Shown here piece by piece: positions 55,826 to 64,000 of a stretch of DNA of 64,000 bases. The stretch is from contig NZ_JAOQJK010000005.1 in NCBI RefSeq assembly GCF_025567045.1, forward strand, positions 62,001-126,000. The letters are read 5' to 3'. The notes below the pieces were generated by a model. The model saw nothing but the letters and a program-made list of their open reading frames with translations. It was not told where the DNA came from and made no database searches. The translations under genes and the position numbers were made by a program. Every line of letters begins with the position of its first letter. Position 1 is the stretch's first letter. This DNA comes from Barnesiella propionica. GTDB taxonomy: Bacteria > Bacteroidota > Bacteroidia > Bacteroidales > Barnesiellaceae.

Positions 55826-55899
55826 GGTCCTATAGCTCAGTTGGTTAGAGCATCTGACTCATAATCAGGGGGTCCTTGGTTCAAGCCCAAGTGGGACCA
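55826..55899 (+). tRNA. tRNA with CAU anticodon, probably elongator tRNA-Met
   Basis: 74 bases folding as a full cloverleaf. The acceptor stem GGTCCTA pairs with TGGGACC (one T-G wobble). The D arm is GCTCAGTTGGTTAGAGC. The anticodon stem TCTGA/TCAGG has loop CTCATAA. The T arm is CTTGG-TTCAAGC-CCAAG, with discriminator A. CCA is not encoded. A CAU anticodon can also be isoleucine tRNA modified to lysidine; the sequence alone does not settle this. It has its own promoter and terminator. Confidence 0.93.
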
Positions 55900-55910
55900 C
55901 ATTGAAAATG

Positions 55911-55943
55911 AAAGGCTTACAATTCATTGTAAGCCTTTTTTCT
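55911..55943 (+). terminator. Terminator after the tRNA
   Basis: A 12-bp perfect stem (55911-55922 with 55927-55938), loop TTCA, with a T run after it. Confidence 0.92.
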
Positions 55944-56102
55944 TTTATTACTGTTTGAAAACAGGAAGCAATCCGTATCTTTTGATTATGTTATATATGA
56001 ATGAGAAACAAGAGAGGTTTTTCTCAAAAAATCTTTTATTATCCTTTTTATGAGCATAAGTTCGTATTATAACTATTTTTTTATTACCAGATACGATTTT
56101 AT

Positions 56103-56909
56103 CTATGCTTTACAGGTTTGTCCGGTGATTTCCCGGAGGCGTTCTTTTTTGGGCAATAGGGTGTCTATATCTTTCTTCGTTACCACGAATTTCGGGTTAC
56201 CGGGCTTCGACATAGGCGAGGCGTAGCAATTCGAAAAGCTGTTTTTCTTCGACGTGTTTCAAGGGGAATATCTTCTTTAGTTCCGGTGAATGTTTATTAG
56301 TAGCACTTAATAGTTTAGGCAGGTTATATTGTTTAAAGTATCGAGCAGGCGTAAAGTATAAAATATATTTTCACAAGTTTGATGTAGATGAAAAGATGTC
56401 ATTTTATATTTACCTAATTCATAATAATATTTTGCACCAGGTAAAAAAAATCACCAGCGTATTTAAATATGTTGTCATAATACTTCTATGCCTGTTCGAG
56501 TTAATAATTTCCACTGTCGTATAACATAATTCGCTCGTTCTTGATGTCGGTATAGAAAGACCGTCCTTCCGGCAAATCAGAGTTAAGTTTTTCTATATCT
56601 TCGTTGATAAATTGTATGGGAACCTGATTGCCGTGACGTTTGTAATACTGGTCGTCTAACACGTCGAGCAAATGTCCTATTTCGTTTACGTCCGTTTTAA
56701 TTGTTACTACCAGTATGTCGTAATCGTTCATAAAGGATGTCGGGATGCTGAACTTGTTCCGTTCGTCAGATCCATAAATATTCCTTTTACAGAGTTCCGT
56801 ACAGGATGATCATCATTTTGCAACGCGGTACGAATTCCCGTATTAGCGTTACGATTTGTTTCAGGTCGGCTTTAGCATAGTCGGGTAATTTAGATAAGGA
56901 CTTTTTCAT
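56103..56909 (-). pseudogene. Decayed nucleotidyltransferase-HEPN fusion gene
   Basis: On the minus strand from ATG at 56909 the protein reads MKKSLSKLPDYAKADLKQI, VTLIREFVPRCKMMIILYG and then hits a stop where the GSYARG catalytic motif of the MNT nucleotidyltransferase should be. It resumes in another frame as DERNKFSIPTSFMNDYDILV (intact stretch 56501-56731). It breaks again after YDSGNY, resumes near 56415 as GKYKMTSFHLHQTCENIFYT (HEPN domain), shifts to NLPKLLSATNKHSPELKKIF, stops after AYVEAR, and resumes as NPKFVVTKKDIDTLLP to a stop at 56103. At least three frame changes make it a clear pseudogene. The family pairs a nucleotidyltransferase with a HEPN domain, as in toxin-antitoxin-like systems. 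Confidence 0.85.
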
Positions 56910-57917
56910 AGATCGTTCCGGGTATTATGTTATATACCAGTAAAGACACGTGATTTTTTCCTTCCTTATTCCCTTTTCACGCGTTTATTCTTTAATAATT
57001 AGCGTGGGCCAGATAGTTTCCGGTATTACGAGACGAATCATTAGCCCAGCTTCCGCCACCAGGCGGCCGGTAACGATGGTTCTTCGTAAAGGAGGGCATT
57101 TTTAGTATTCATAACGGCTGGTCTTGGACGAAATAAAACACGTGGTCGGTCCTTATACAATGTGTAAATTATTGCCGTAATGTTTTATGCCGACTGTGTT
57201 TTCATAGAATATATGTTCACGGAACATTAGCTCACGGTAAGCCGAAGTTAATATTACCAGCTTCTTTATACATAAAGGTTTCGGAAAGCAAACTTCGTTA
57301 TCGGTTGAGTTCAGTCCCAATTATGAGGCGTTTAATTTGTCGCAGATCTCGAATTTCGATAGGGCCGGAAGTTTGTGCAGGCGGTGTAACTTCCGTTTTC
57401 TTTTCAACAGATTTATACAATACGGCTAATCGGAATGTTTTTAAGTATCAGCTGTCTGAGTTCCGGCAATCCGGCTAACGTAGGTATGAGAGAGTGAAAA
57501 AGTTTTGCCCCAAAAAGGTGAGAAGGAAAGTACTTATTTCATTTTCTTTATATCTGTTTTTACGGATTATTCCAATGTTCCTGTTTGATTTTCATTAAAT
57601 TCATTCGGTATCATTCATTCTTGCTGCTTTAATAATTATGGAAGAAGAAGCCGAAGTCATGTAAAGAAATGAACAAGAGTGTGGCCGGCGGGAAAAAGCG
57701 GAAGTCAAGAATACTACTATTTTTTAGAGACCTTTGGCCGAACGAAAAGGCTTACAATTATTTTTTGCCTGTTTTGATTTAAAATCTATATCAAATATTT
57801 GTGTATCGTATTTCTTTATCTCTGATTTTTTATTCAGAATTTTATAATCTTATAATAATATAATGGAAATAACGTTACATTTGTGTAGTGAGTATATTAC
57901 AATAAAAAATAATCACA
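56910..57917. other. Gene-free region with decayed coding remnants
   Basis: About 1 kb with no intact gene. On the minus strand, 57130-57400 reads as protein with one internal stop (HKLPALSKFEICDKLNAS, then KKLVILTSAYRELMFREHIF), and 57420-57480 gives LAGLPELRQLILKNIP. The Leu spacing faintly suggests a leucine-rich-repeat protein, but this is weak. The last 120 bases are very AT-rich and hold the promoter region of the MBOAT operon. Confidence 0.35.
57876..57883 (+). promoter_or_regulatory. Candidate -7 box for the MBOAT operon
   Basis: TACATTTG is a perfect TAnnTTTG, 34 bases before the first start codon. The -33 element is weak. Confidence 0.55.
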
Positions 57918-59333
57918 ATGCTTTTTAATTCATTAGATTTTTTATTATTCTTTCCAATAGTTTGCATAACCTATTGGATATTACCTAATAAAATACGTAA
58001 TCCTTTTCTTCTTATAGCAAGTTATTATTTTTATCTGAACTGGAAACCTATCTATGGTTTACTCATATTTTGTTCTACAATTATTACATGGTTATGTAGC
58101 CTGGGTATTGATAAAACAGATAAGAAAGAATATAAGAAATCAATTTTGTTATTCTGTTTAATTAGTAATTTATCCATATTGTTTTTATTTAAGTATGCAA
58201 ACTTTTTTACATCGTCGGTAAATGCATGCTTTGAAATGCTGGGCATAAGGTTGGAAATACCTCAAATGAATATATTATTGCCTGTAGGCATATCGTTTTA
58301 TACTTTTCAGGCTATCGGATATACTATTGACGTATATAGAAAAACGATCTTGCCGGAAAAGAATTTTTTCACTTATGCTTTATTTGTTTCATTTTTTCCT
58401 CAGCTCGTCGCCGGCCCTATCGAACGTGCAAAAAATCTGTTGCCACAGTTTCATAGCAAACATATATTTAATCAGGAAAAAGCTCTGGAAGGATTAAAGC
58501 TAATGATCTGGGGCTATTTTATGAAATTATGCATAGCAGAGAGATTGTCTCCTTATGTCGACGCTGTTTATAATAACTATCACCAACATAACGGAACAAG
58601 TTTGTTATTAGCCACTTTTTTCTTTACATTCCAGATATTTTGTGACTTTGGAGGGTATTCGCTGATTGCTATTGGAGCTGCTAAGTGCATGAATTTTGAA
58701 CTGATGCAGAACTTTAACCGCCCATATTTTGCAATAAATATTAAACAATTCTGGAGAAAGTGGCATATTTCTTTGTCCACTTGGTTTATGGATTATGTAT
58801 ATATTCCTTTGGGAGGAAACAGATGCAAAACGACTAAGCACCTAAAGAACCTGTTTGTAACTTTCTTTGTCAGCGGATTGTGGCATGGTGCCAACTGGAC
58901 CTTTATTGCTTGGGGAAGTTTGCATGGAATTTATCTAATCGTAGGTATCTTAAAAAATAAATATCTTCCCAAAGTAAAGGCTCCTTCTGTTATTCATACA
59001 ATTGTGAATGTAATCGTAACTTTTTGTCTGGTTATGTTTGCCTGGATATTCTTTCGGGCTAATGATATAACCTCTGCATTCGCTATAATAAAGAAGATAT
59101 TTACCGAACCAGGCGCTTTATATAACGGGGACGGATTGCCGAATCAACTTCTTGGGTTATTATGTATCGGAATTTTAATGATGAAAGAACTTAAAGATGA
59201 AATGAATCTGAAAATAAATTTTATGCATAATGAGAATGTCGTAATAAGTACTGTCTCAATGGCAGCGATGGTTAGTTTTATTTTGCTTACAGCTGTATAT
59301 ACAGGCGGCCAATTTATTTATTTTCAATTTTAA
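57918..59333 (+). CDS. MBOAT family O-acyltransferase (AlgI/DltB-like)
   Basis: 471 residues with about ten to twelve membrane helices. FFPIVCITYWILPNKIRNPF opens the protein as in AlgI. LLPVGISFYTFQAIGYTIDVYR and FFPQLVAGPIERAKNLLPQF are family blocks. SGLWHGANWTFIAWGSLHG contains the catalytic His323. MBOAT proteins of this branch pass acetyl groups across the inner membrane for O-acetylation of alginate, peptidoglycan, cellulose or teichoic acid, together with an SGNH partner. The next gene, 11 bases downstream, is such a partner. The acceptor here is unknown. It is the first gene of a four-gene operon. Confidence 0.94.
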   Translation: MLFNSLDFLLFFPIVCITYWILPNKIRNPFLLIASYYFYLNWKPIYGLLIFCSTIITWLCSLGIDKTDKKEYKKSILLFCLISNLSILFLFKYANFFTSSVNACFEMLGIRLEIPQMNILLPVGISFYTFQAIGYTIDVYRKTILPEKNFFTYALFVSFFPQLVAGPIERAKNLLPQFHSKHIFNQEKALEGLKLMIWGYFMKLCIAERLSPYVDAVYNNYHQHNGTSLLLATFFFTFQIFCDFGGYSLIAIGAAKCMNFELMQNFNRPYFAINIKQFWRKWHISLSTWFMDYVYIPLGGNRCKTTKHLKNLFVTFFVSGLWHGANWTFIAWGSLHGIYLIVGILKNKYLPKVKAPSVIHTIVNVIVTFCLVMFAWIFFRANDITSAFAIIKKIFTEPGALYNGDGLPNQLLGLLCIGILMMKELKDEMNLKINFMHNENVVISTVSMAAMVSFILLTAVYTGGQFIYFQF

Positions 59334-59344
59334 AAATCACAAAT

Positions 59345-60262
59345 ATGAAAAAATATAAATTTATTGGAGTCGTTTTATCGGTTATTATATTGGTTATTGC
59401 GGCAGATTTATTTCTTGGGTATCTTTCAAATTTATATACGAAAAAGCATGAGTATCCCGGAGATTATCTGAAAATAGAATATCTGATGAAAAAAGCGAAT
59501 GAAGATATTATTATTCTCGGTTCTTCTGTCGGGATTAATAGTTATATTCCTCAAATGATTGAAGACAGCCTTGGCCTTACTTGTTTTAACGGAGGTTGTA
59601 ATGCCCAGCAGATACCATTCTTTTATTGCATGGCAGAAGCTATTTTACATCATCATACGCCACGTTATATTATTCTTGCATTACGTCATTTTGAGTTAGT
59701 GGAGAGTGATATGGGGCGAATCAATCTGTTAAATCCTTATTATCGCCGAGGTTATAAATCAATTGATGAAGCTCTGGAATCTCAAAATAAAAGGGAGAAA
59801 TATTTGCTGCAATCCAATTTATATAGGTATAATACAATCTGGTGGCGTATCATGCTTTATTATGTAAAATCTTTCGACGAACTGGGACATAAAGGGTTTG
59901 TGGGGAAAGAAGTTCCTGCTTTTTATCCTAAATTCATTCCAGAGACCGGAGAGATAAAACCTGTTTCAAAAAGTAAAATCGAATATTTCCGGAATATTGC
60001 TGAATTGTGTAAGGACGCCGGAATCGGGCTGATCGTAGCTATTCCTCCCGTATATATGAAAACAAATAATAATTCGGAGGAGTTTATTTGTATGAAAAAA
60101 TTATGTAAAGAGTATGATATTCCACTCATTGATAATAACCAGAGTGAGCCGTTCATAACTCATCCGGAGTTGTTTCACGATAATGAACATCTGAATGTGA
60201 ACGGCGCCAGGATAATGACTTCTATGTTTATTGAGGAATTAAAACCATATATTAAAAAATGA
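59345..60262 (+). CDS. Membrane-anchored SGNH-like protein, partner of the MBOAT acyltransferase
   Basis: 305 residues. A single N-terminal hydrophobic helix (about 7-27) would anchor it with the rest in the periplasm. IIILGSSVGINSY (Ser60/Ser61) fits block I of SGNH hydrolases with Gly-Ser-Ser for GDS. FNGGCNAQQ may supply the block II glycine. HDNEHLNVNGARI has Asp279 and His282 of the catalytic triad. This layout is like AlgJ/AlgX or DltD, which complete acyl transfer begun by an MBOAT. Its 3' end overlaps the next start by 4 bases. Family similarity is recognised by motif only. Confidence 0.8.
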   Translation: MKKYKFIGVVLSVIILVIAADLFLGYLSNLYTKKHEYPGDYLKIEYLMKKANEDIIILGSSVGINSYIPQMIEDSLGLTCFNGGCNAQQIPFFYCMAEAILHHHTPRYIILALRHFELVESDMGRINLLNPYYRRGYKSIDEALESQNKREKYLLQSNLYRYNTIWWRIMLYYVKSFDELGHKGFVGKEVPAFYPKFIPETGEIKPVSKSKIEYFRNIAELCKDAGIGLIVAIPPVYMKTNNNSEEFICMKKLCKEYDIPLIDNNQSEPFITHPELFHDNEHLNVNGARIMTSMFIEELKPYIKK

Positions 60263-60822
60263 AACCGTTATTGTTCGTCTTTTCTCTTTTGTTGCTTCTT
60301 TCGTGCGAAAAGGAACCTGATAAAAAAATAATATTTGCAGGAGATTCCTTAATAGCCCGTTGGGATGTCACTTATTATTTTCCGGGAAGGCAGGTGCTTA
60401 ATTATGGTGTCTCCGGCAGCGGGATAGATGATTTGCGTCATGAAAATATAAATGGCCGGGGTGCCGATGTTGTTATTTTGATAGGAACTAATGATCTGGG
60501 CTATGTGGATGAAAACCATTGTGAAGAATATATTGATAAGTACATGGAAACCCTAATGTCGGTACCTGCAGATCATGTTTATTTGATATCTCTTCTGCCC
60601 AGGGGATTTAAGGGAGATTTGCCCGGTATCAATGATAAGATAAAACATGTGAATGCTCGTTTAGCAAATAAAGCAGACCAAAATGGAATGACCTATATCG
60701 ATGTTTATAATTTATTTGTTAAAGGAGGAACTCTTAATCAAGACCTTTCTTATGACGGATTACATTTAAATGATCACGGATACCAGATACTGGCCGGTGA
60801 AGTAAAAAAATATATCAAATGA
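60259..60822 (+). CDS. SGNH/GDSL hydrolase lipoprotein
   Basis: 187 residues. The lipobox LLLSC gives Cys16. The GDSL core has block I IIFAGDSLIARW (Ser30), a block II glycine in YGVSGSGIDDL, block III GTNDLG with the oxyanion Asn, and block V DGLHLNDHG with Asp166 and His169. All catalytic positions are present, so it should be an active esterase or acetyltransferase on the periplasmic side of a membrane. It overlaps both neighbours by 4 bases, so the operon is tightly coupled. Confidence 0.9.
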   Translation: MKPLLFVFSLLLLLSCEKEPDKKIIFAGDSLIARWDVTYYFPGRQVLNYGVSGSGIDDLRHENINGRGADVVILIGTNDLGYVDENHCEEYIDKYMETLMSVPADHVYLISLLPRGFKGDLPGINDKIKHVNARLANKADQNGMTYIDVYNLFVKGGTLNQDLSYDGLHLNDHGYQILAGEVKKYIK

Positions 60823-61421
60823 AAAGAATAAAAATAATTATTTTCAGCCTTATAATTACGTCTTGCACTGTTCAATTACAGGCTCAAAAACACGAATTTT
60901 CTTTGGGATTACGTGAAAATCAGTTCGTCTTTTTCTCTTACACTCTCGATAACGAGTGGAAGGCAAAAATAGAGCATAGTGTTTTTATCGAAAAAATGGG
61001 ATTTCAATATATCCGTGCAACCGTAGGCTACGGCAGACAAATTAAAAATTTTAATGTGAGTTTAGATCCTTATTTCGGTGTTACCTACAACCGCTCTTTT
61101 TATAATGCGGGAGCATCTTTGTCTGTGGGTTATGAACCTTGGAAAAAAATTGCCGTTACAGGAGTATTTAATCCCCATTATGATTCGGGTTTAAAATATA
61201 ATACGTGCTATAGTCTGGGACTTATAGGGAATGTTTATAAAGCTATATCGGTAGTTGCAGAATATACCAACATACCTGAGTACAGGCAAACAGAAGACCG
61301 CGTAAGGGCCGGTTTATTGTTTAAAGTTCCTCACCTATATGTAAAGCCGGTTGTTTCTGTACCTGTAAAAGGGAATCATAAAGCTGTACGTATCCTGACT
61401 TCTTTTGGTTATACTTTTTAA
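60819..61421 (+). CDS. Small secreted protein, probable outer-membrane beta barrel
   Basis: 200 residues. A signal peptide ends near LQAQ. The rest alternates short amphipathic strands (SLGLRENQFVFFSYTL, RATVGYGRQI, YNAGASLSVGYEPWKKIAV) and ends in Phe (GYTF), the usual last residue of outer-membrane barrels. I do not recognise the family. Its start ATGA overlaps the stop of the SGNH lipoprotein gene, so it belongs to the same operon and may give the system an outer-membrane component. A terminator follows 62 bases later. Confidence 0.7.
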   Translation: MKRIKIIIFSLIITSCTVQLQAQKHEFSLGLRENQFVFFSYTLDNEWKAKIEHSVFIEKMGFQYIRATVGYGRQIKNFNVSLDPYFGVTYNRSFYNAGASLSVGYEPWKKIAVTGVFNPHYDSGLKYNTCYSLGLIGNVYKAISVVAEYTNIPEYRQTEDRVRAGLLFKVPHLYVKPVVSVPVKGNHKAVRILTSFGYTF

Positions 61422-61482
61422 ACGTATTCTGAGTGGTAGAAGAGTCGTGGCCTTCATTTGTTGCCGTTCATGCATGAAGAAT

Positions 61483-61515
61483 AAAAAATGCAGGATATTT
61501 TATCCTGCATTTTTT
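61483..61515. terminator. Bidirectional terminator between the MBOAT operon and the type IX cargo gene
   Basis: A 15-bp stem (61483-61497 with 61501-61515), loop TTT, made of an A run, TGCAGGATA and the complement with a T run. Confidence 0.92.
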
Positions 61516-61521
61516 GAATGA

Positions 61522-62967
61522 TTATTTTATGAATTTGAGCACCATATTACTTTGTCCGGTTTGTATCCGAATGATATATGCGCCTTTGGCTAATGAAGAC
61601 ATATCTATTTTACCCTTTGCCTGACCGGATTTTACTAAAGTTCCGTTAATAGCATATACTGAATATGAACAAACGTCGTTTTCCGATATTACGATCGTAT
61701 TATTGGCCGGATCGAAAAACATGTTCTTGGATGCGCTGACATGATTAACAGCTGCCGGTATATGATTACTATAAACGTCTTTTTGTACGCTTTCGTATTC
61801 TCCCGAATCATAATTGTACATTTGGAAAATCATTTCGGTCATTTTATTACCGTCGTAAGCAGGAATGTATTTGTTAGATTCTCCCATATCCCATAATTCC
61901 CCGTCTTCTGTCACATAATAGGAACCCTCGGTCAATGTTTTATATTCGTCGTATTTTTCGATGTATTTTTCGCCCATAATCTCGTCTTCAAACTGCATGA
62001 GGAATTTCTGTTCATAACTTCCGTTATTATCCAGTAGCTTATGGGTAAATGTTTCTGTGGCGTTGTCTATATAGGTGAGTACGGATTCACTGGAAAATAG
62101 TTCTCCTGCAGGTGAGTAGGTCGTACGGTTCGTTGCTACTTTTTCTCCATTTTGTATAATGTCATAAGATTTAGCGAGATTCGTGCCGTAAGACAGATTT
62201 TCTGTGGATAATACCTGTCCGCATTGTGCCCATTCGAGATTCGTAAATCTGTAAGCTTCTTCCAGTCCATATTCCTGAGGTGCTATCTCGGTGAGTGTTT
62301 TTTTAATGATAGTAGATACGAGATTACGATCGTTAAATAACATCTCATACTGTTCCATAACATCATATTGATCGGTATTGGCAAAATATAAACGGGTCTC
62401 GACCGATTCTACATCTCCTTGTTTATTTCGTTCAATTACTTTTGTATGCAGGTAAGCCTGTTCCCATGCATTTGTGTTTGCATTCCAGGATTGATATTCC
62501 TGTTTGGTAACAAAATCTGTTACTACAGGATCATATTCCCAGAATTTTCTTTGGATGTTTTCTAAATTGCCCGACTCTTCCGACTCCATGGCTTGTTCCA
62601 GATAAGAGGTTTTCATTCCGTTTTTATCGTAAGTATAGGTATATTTGGAGACGGAACCATCTGAATAGGTAATGGTCTCGGTAAGTATTTTTCCGTCCGA
62701 ATTATAAGTGCATGCGGAAGTTGATTCCAGATCCCATGATTCGCCGTCGATAGAAAAATATATCTCTATCGTGCCCGGTAGCATCAGATTCATATCCTTT
62801 CCCGGTTTTCGGAGAACTTTTACGGTTGTGCTCTTTTCTCCCGGTTTATAGAATATTTCTTCGGCAAATTTATTTTTTGAAATTTTTGAACCGAAGGATG
62901 TATGTTTAACCGCAAAAGAATTTACACATAATCCTACACAAAGAAATAATAAAGTAAAATTTTTCAT
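61522..62967 (-). CDS. Secreted protein with type IX C-terminal sorting domain and YD-like repeats
   Basis: 481 residues. A signal peptide ends near CVNSFAV. Residues about 60-400 contain many Tyr/Asp/Thr-rich strands (ACTYNSDGKILTETITYSDG, SVSKYTYTYDKNGMKTSYLE) that look like loosely repeated beta hairpins. The last 75 residues are a type A sorting domain: IVISENDVCSYSVYAINGTL, then SLAKGAYIIRIQTG and the LKFIK end. It should be exported by the type IX machinery and attached to the cell surface. Function unknown. A TATATTTG box for it lies at 62995-63002. Confidence 0.85.
   Translation of the reverse strand: MKNFTLLFLCVGLCVNSFAVKHTSFGSKISKNKFAEEIFYKPGEKSTTVKVLRKPGKDMNLMLPGTIEIYFSIDGESWDLESTSACTYNSDGKILTETITYSDGSVSKYTYTYDKNGMKTSYLEQAMESEESGNLENIQRKFWEYDPVVTDFVTKQEYQSWNANTNAWEQAYLHTKVIERNKQGDVESVETRLYFANTDQYDVMEQYEMLFNDRNLVSTIIKKTLTEIAPQEYGLEEAYRFTNLEWAQCGQVLSTENLSYGTNLAKSYDIIQNGEKVATNRTTYSPAGELFSSESVLTYIDNATETFTHKLLDNNGSYEQKFLMQFEDEIMGEKYIEKYDEYKTLTEGSYYVTEDGELWDMGESNKYIPAYDGNKMTEMIFQMYNYDSGEYESVQKDVYSNHIPAAVNHVSASKNMFFDPANNTIVISENDVCSYSVYAINGTLVKSGQAKGKIDMSSLAKGAYIIRIQTGQSNMVLKFIK

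Positions 62968-64000
<1,033 letters not shown>

Noticed and set aside
56501..56731. 76-residue open frame as an intact small gene
   Set aside because: Its flanks continue the same protein family in other frames, so it is one fragment of the decayed nucleotidyltransferase-HEPN gene.
55826..61421. Genomic island inserted at the tRNA gene
   Set aside because: The pseudogenes and the AT-rich operon made this tempting, but I found no second copy of the tRNA 3' end and no integrase within the stretch.

Overview
The window looks like a chromosomal segment of a Bacteroidales bacterium (phylum Bacteroidota). The evidence is: a complete PorP-GldK-GldL-GldM-GldN type IX secretion cluster; two secreted proteins with type IX C-terminal sorting domains; the long three-domain form of IspG; many short lipoprotein signals; a GH97 (SusB-like) glycosidase; and several promoters of the Bacteroidota form TTTG-N19/20-TAnnTTTG. 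Genus cannot be fixed from the sequence alone. A type IX-positive gut or oral lineage near Porphyromonadaceae/Barnesiellaceae is an inference.

Positions 1-34,000 are mostly housekeeping. They hold the end of an S41 peptidase, a polyprenyl diphosphate synthase, DNA polymerase I, Mfd, an MscS-type channel, YchF, a uridine-kinase-like protein, a Na/Pi symporter, a sirtuin, two FKBP prolyl isomerases, an Lrp/AsnC regulator, a MATE exporter, IspG, PurE, a PAP2-like membrane protein, sigma-54, PNPase, a TPR lipoprotein, a XerD-type recombinase, AroQ, pyruvate kinase, an O-methyltransferase, RbfA and a LolC/E-like permease. Likely transcription units are ispG-MATE, rpoN-PAP2-purE, the FKBP pair, and pyk-O-methyltransferase-rbfA-permease. 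Many units end in clear hairpin terminators.

Positions 34,300-52,300 are the envelope and secretion region. A 1,465-residue multidomain type IX cargo is followed by a GNAT enzyme, a methyltransferase/YfhO pair and AhcY. The core secretion operon porP-gldK-gldL-gldM-gldN (44,185-50,246) comes next. After it lie a cysteine-less thioredoxin-fold lipoprotein and greA, whose leader carries its own terminator-like hairpin.

Positions 52,400-55,900 carry a PfkB kinase, a HIT protein, RibF, a HAD phosphatase and a CAU-anticodon tRNA. From 55,900 to 57,900 there is no intact gene. It holds a clearly decayed nucleotidyltransferase-HEPN fusion gene (at least three frame breaks) and further unreadable coding remnants.

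Positions 57,918-61,421 are a compact four-gene operon: an MBOAT acyltransferase, a membrane-anchored SGNH protein, an SGNH lipoprotein and a small probable outer-membrane barrel. I read it as a candidate envelope-glycan O-acylation cassette and consider it the best candidate for an undescribed system. A second type IX cargo protein and the N-terminal part of a GH97 glycosidase close the window. I saw no insertion sequence, prophage, CRISPR array or rRNA.
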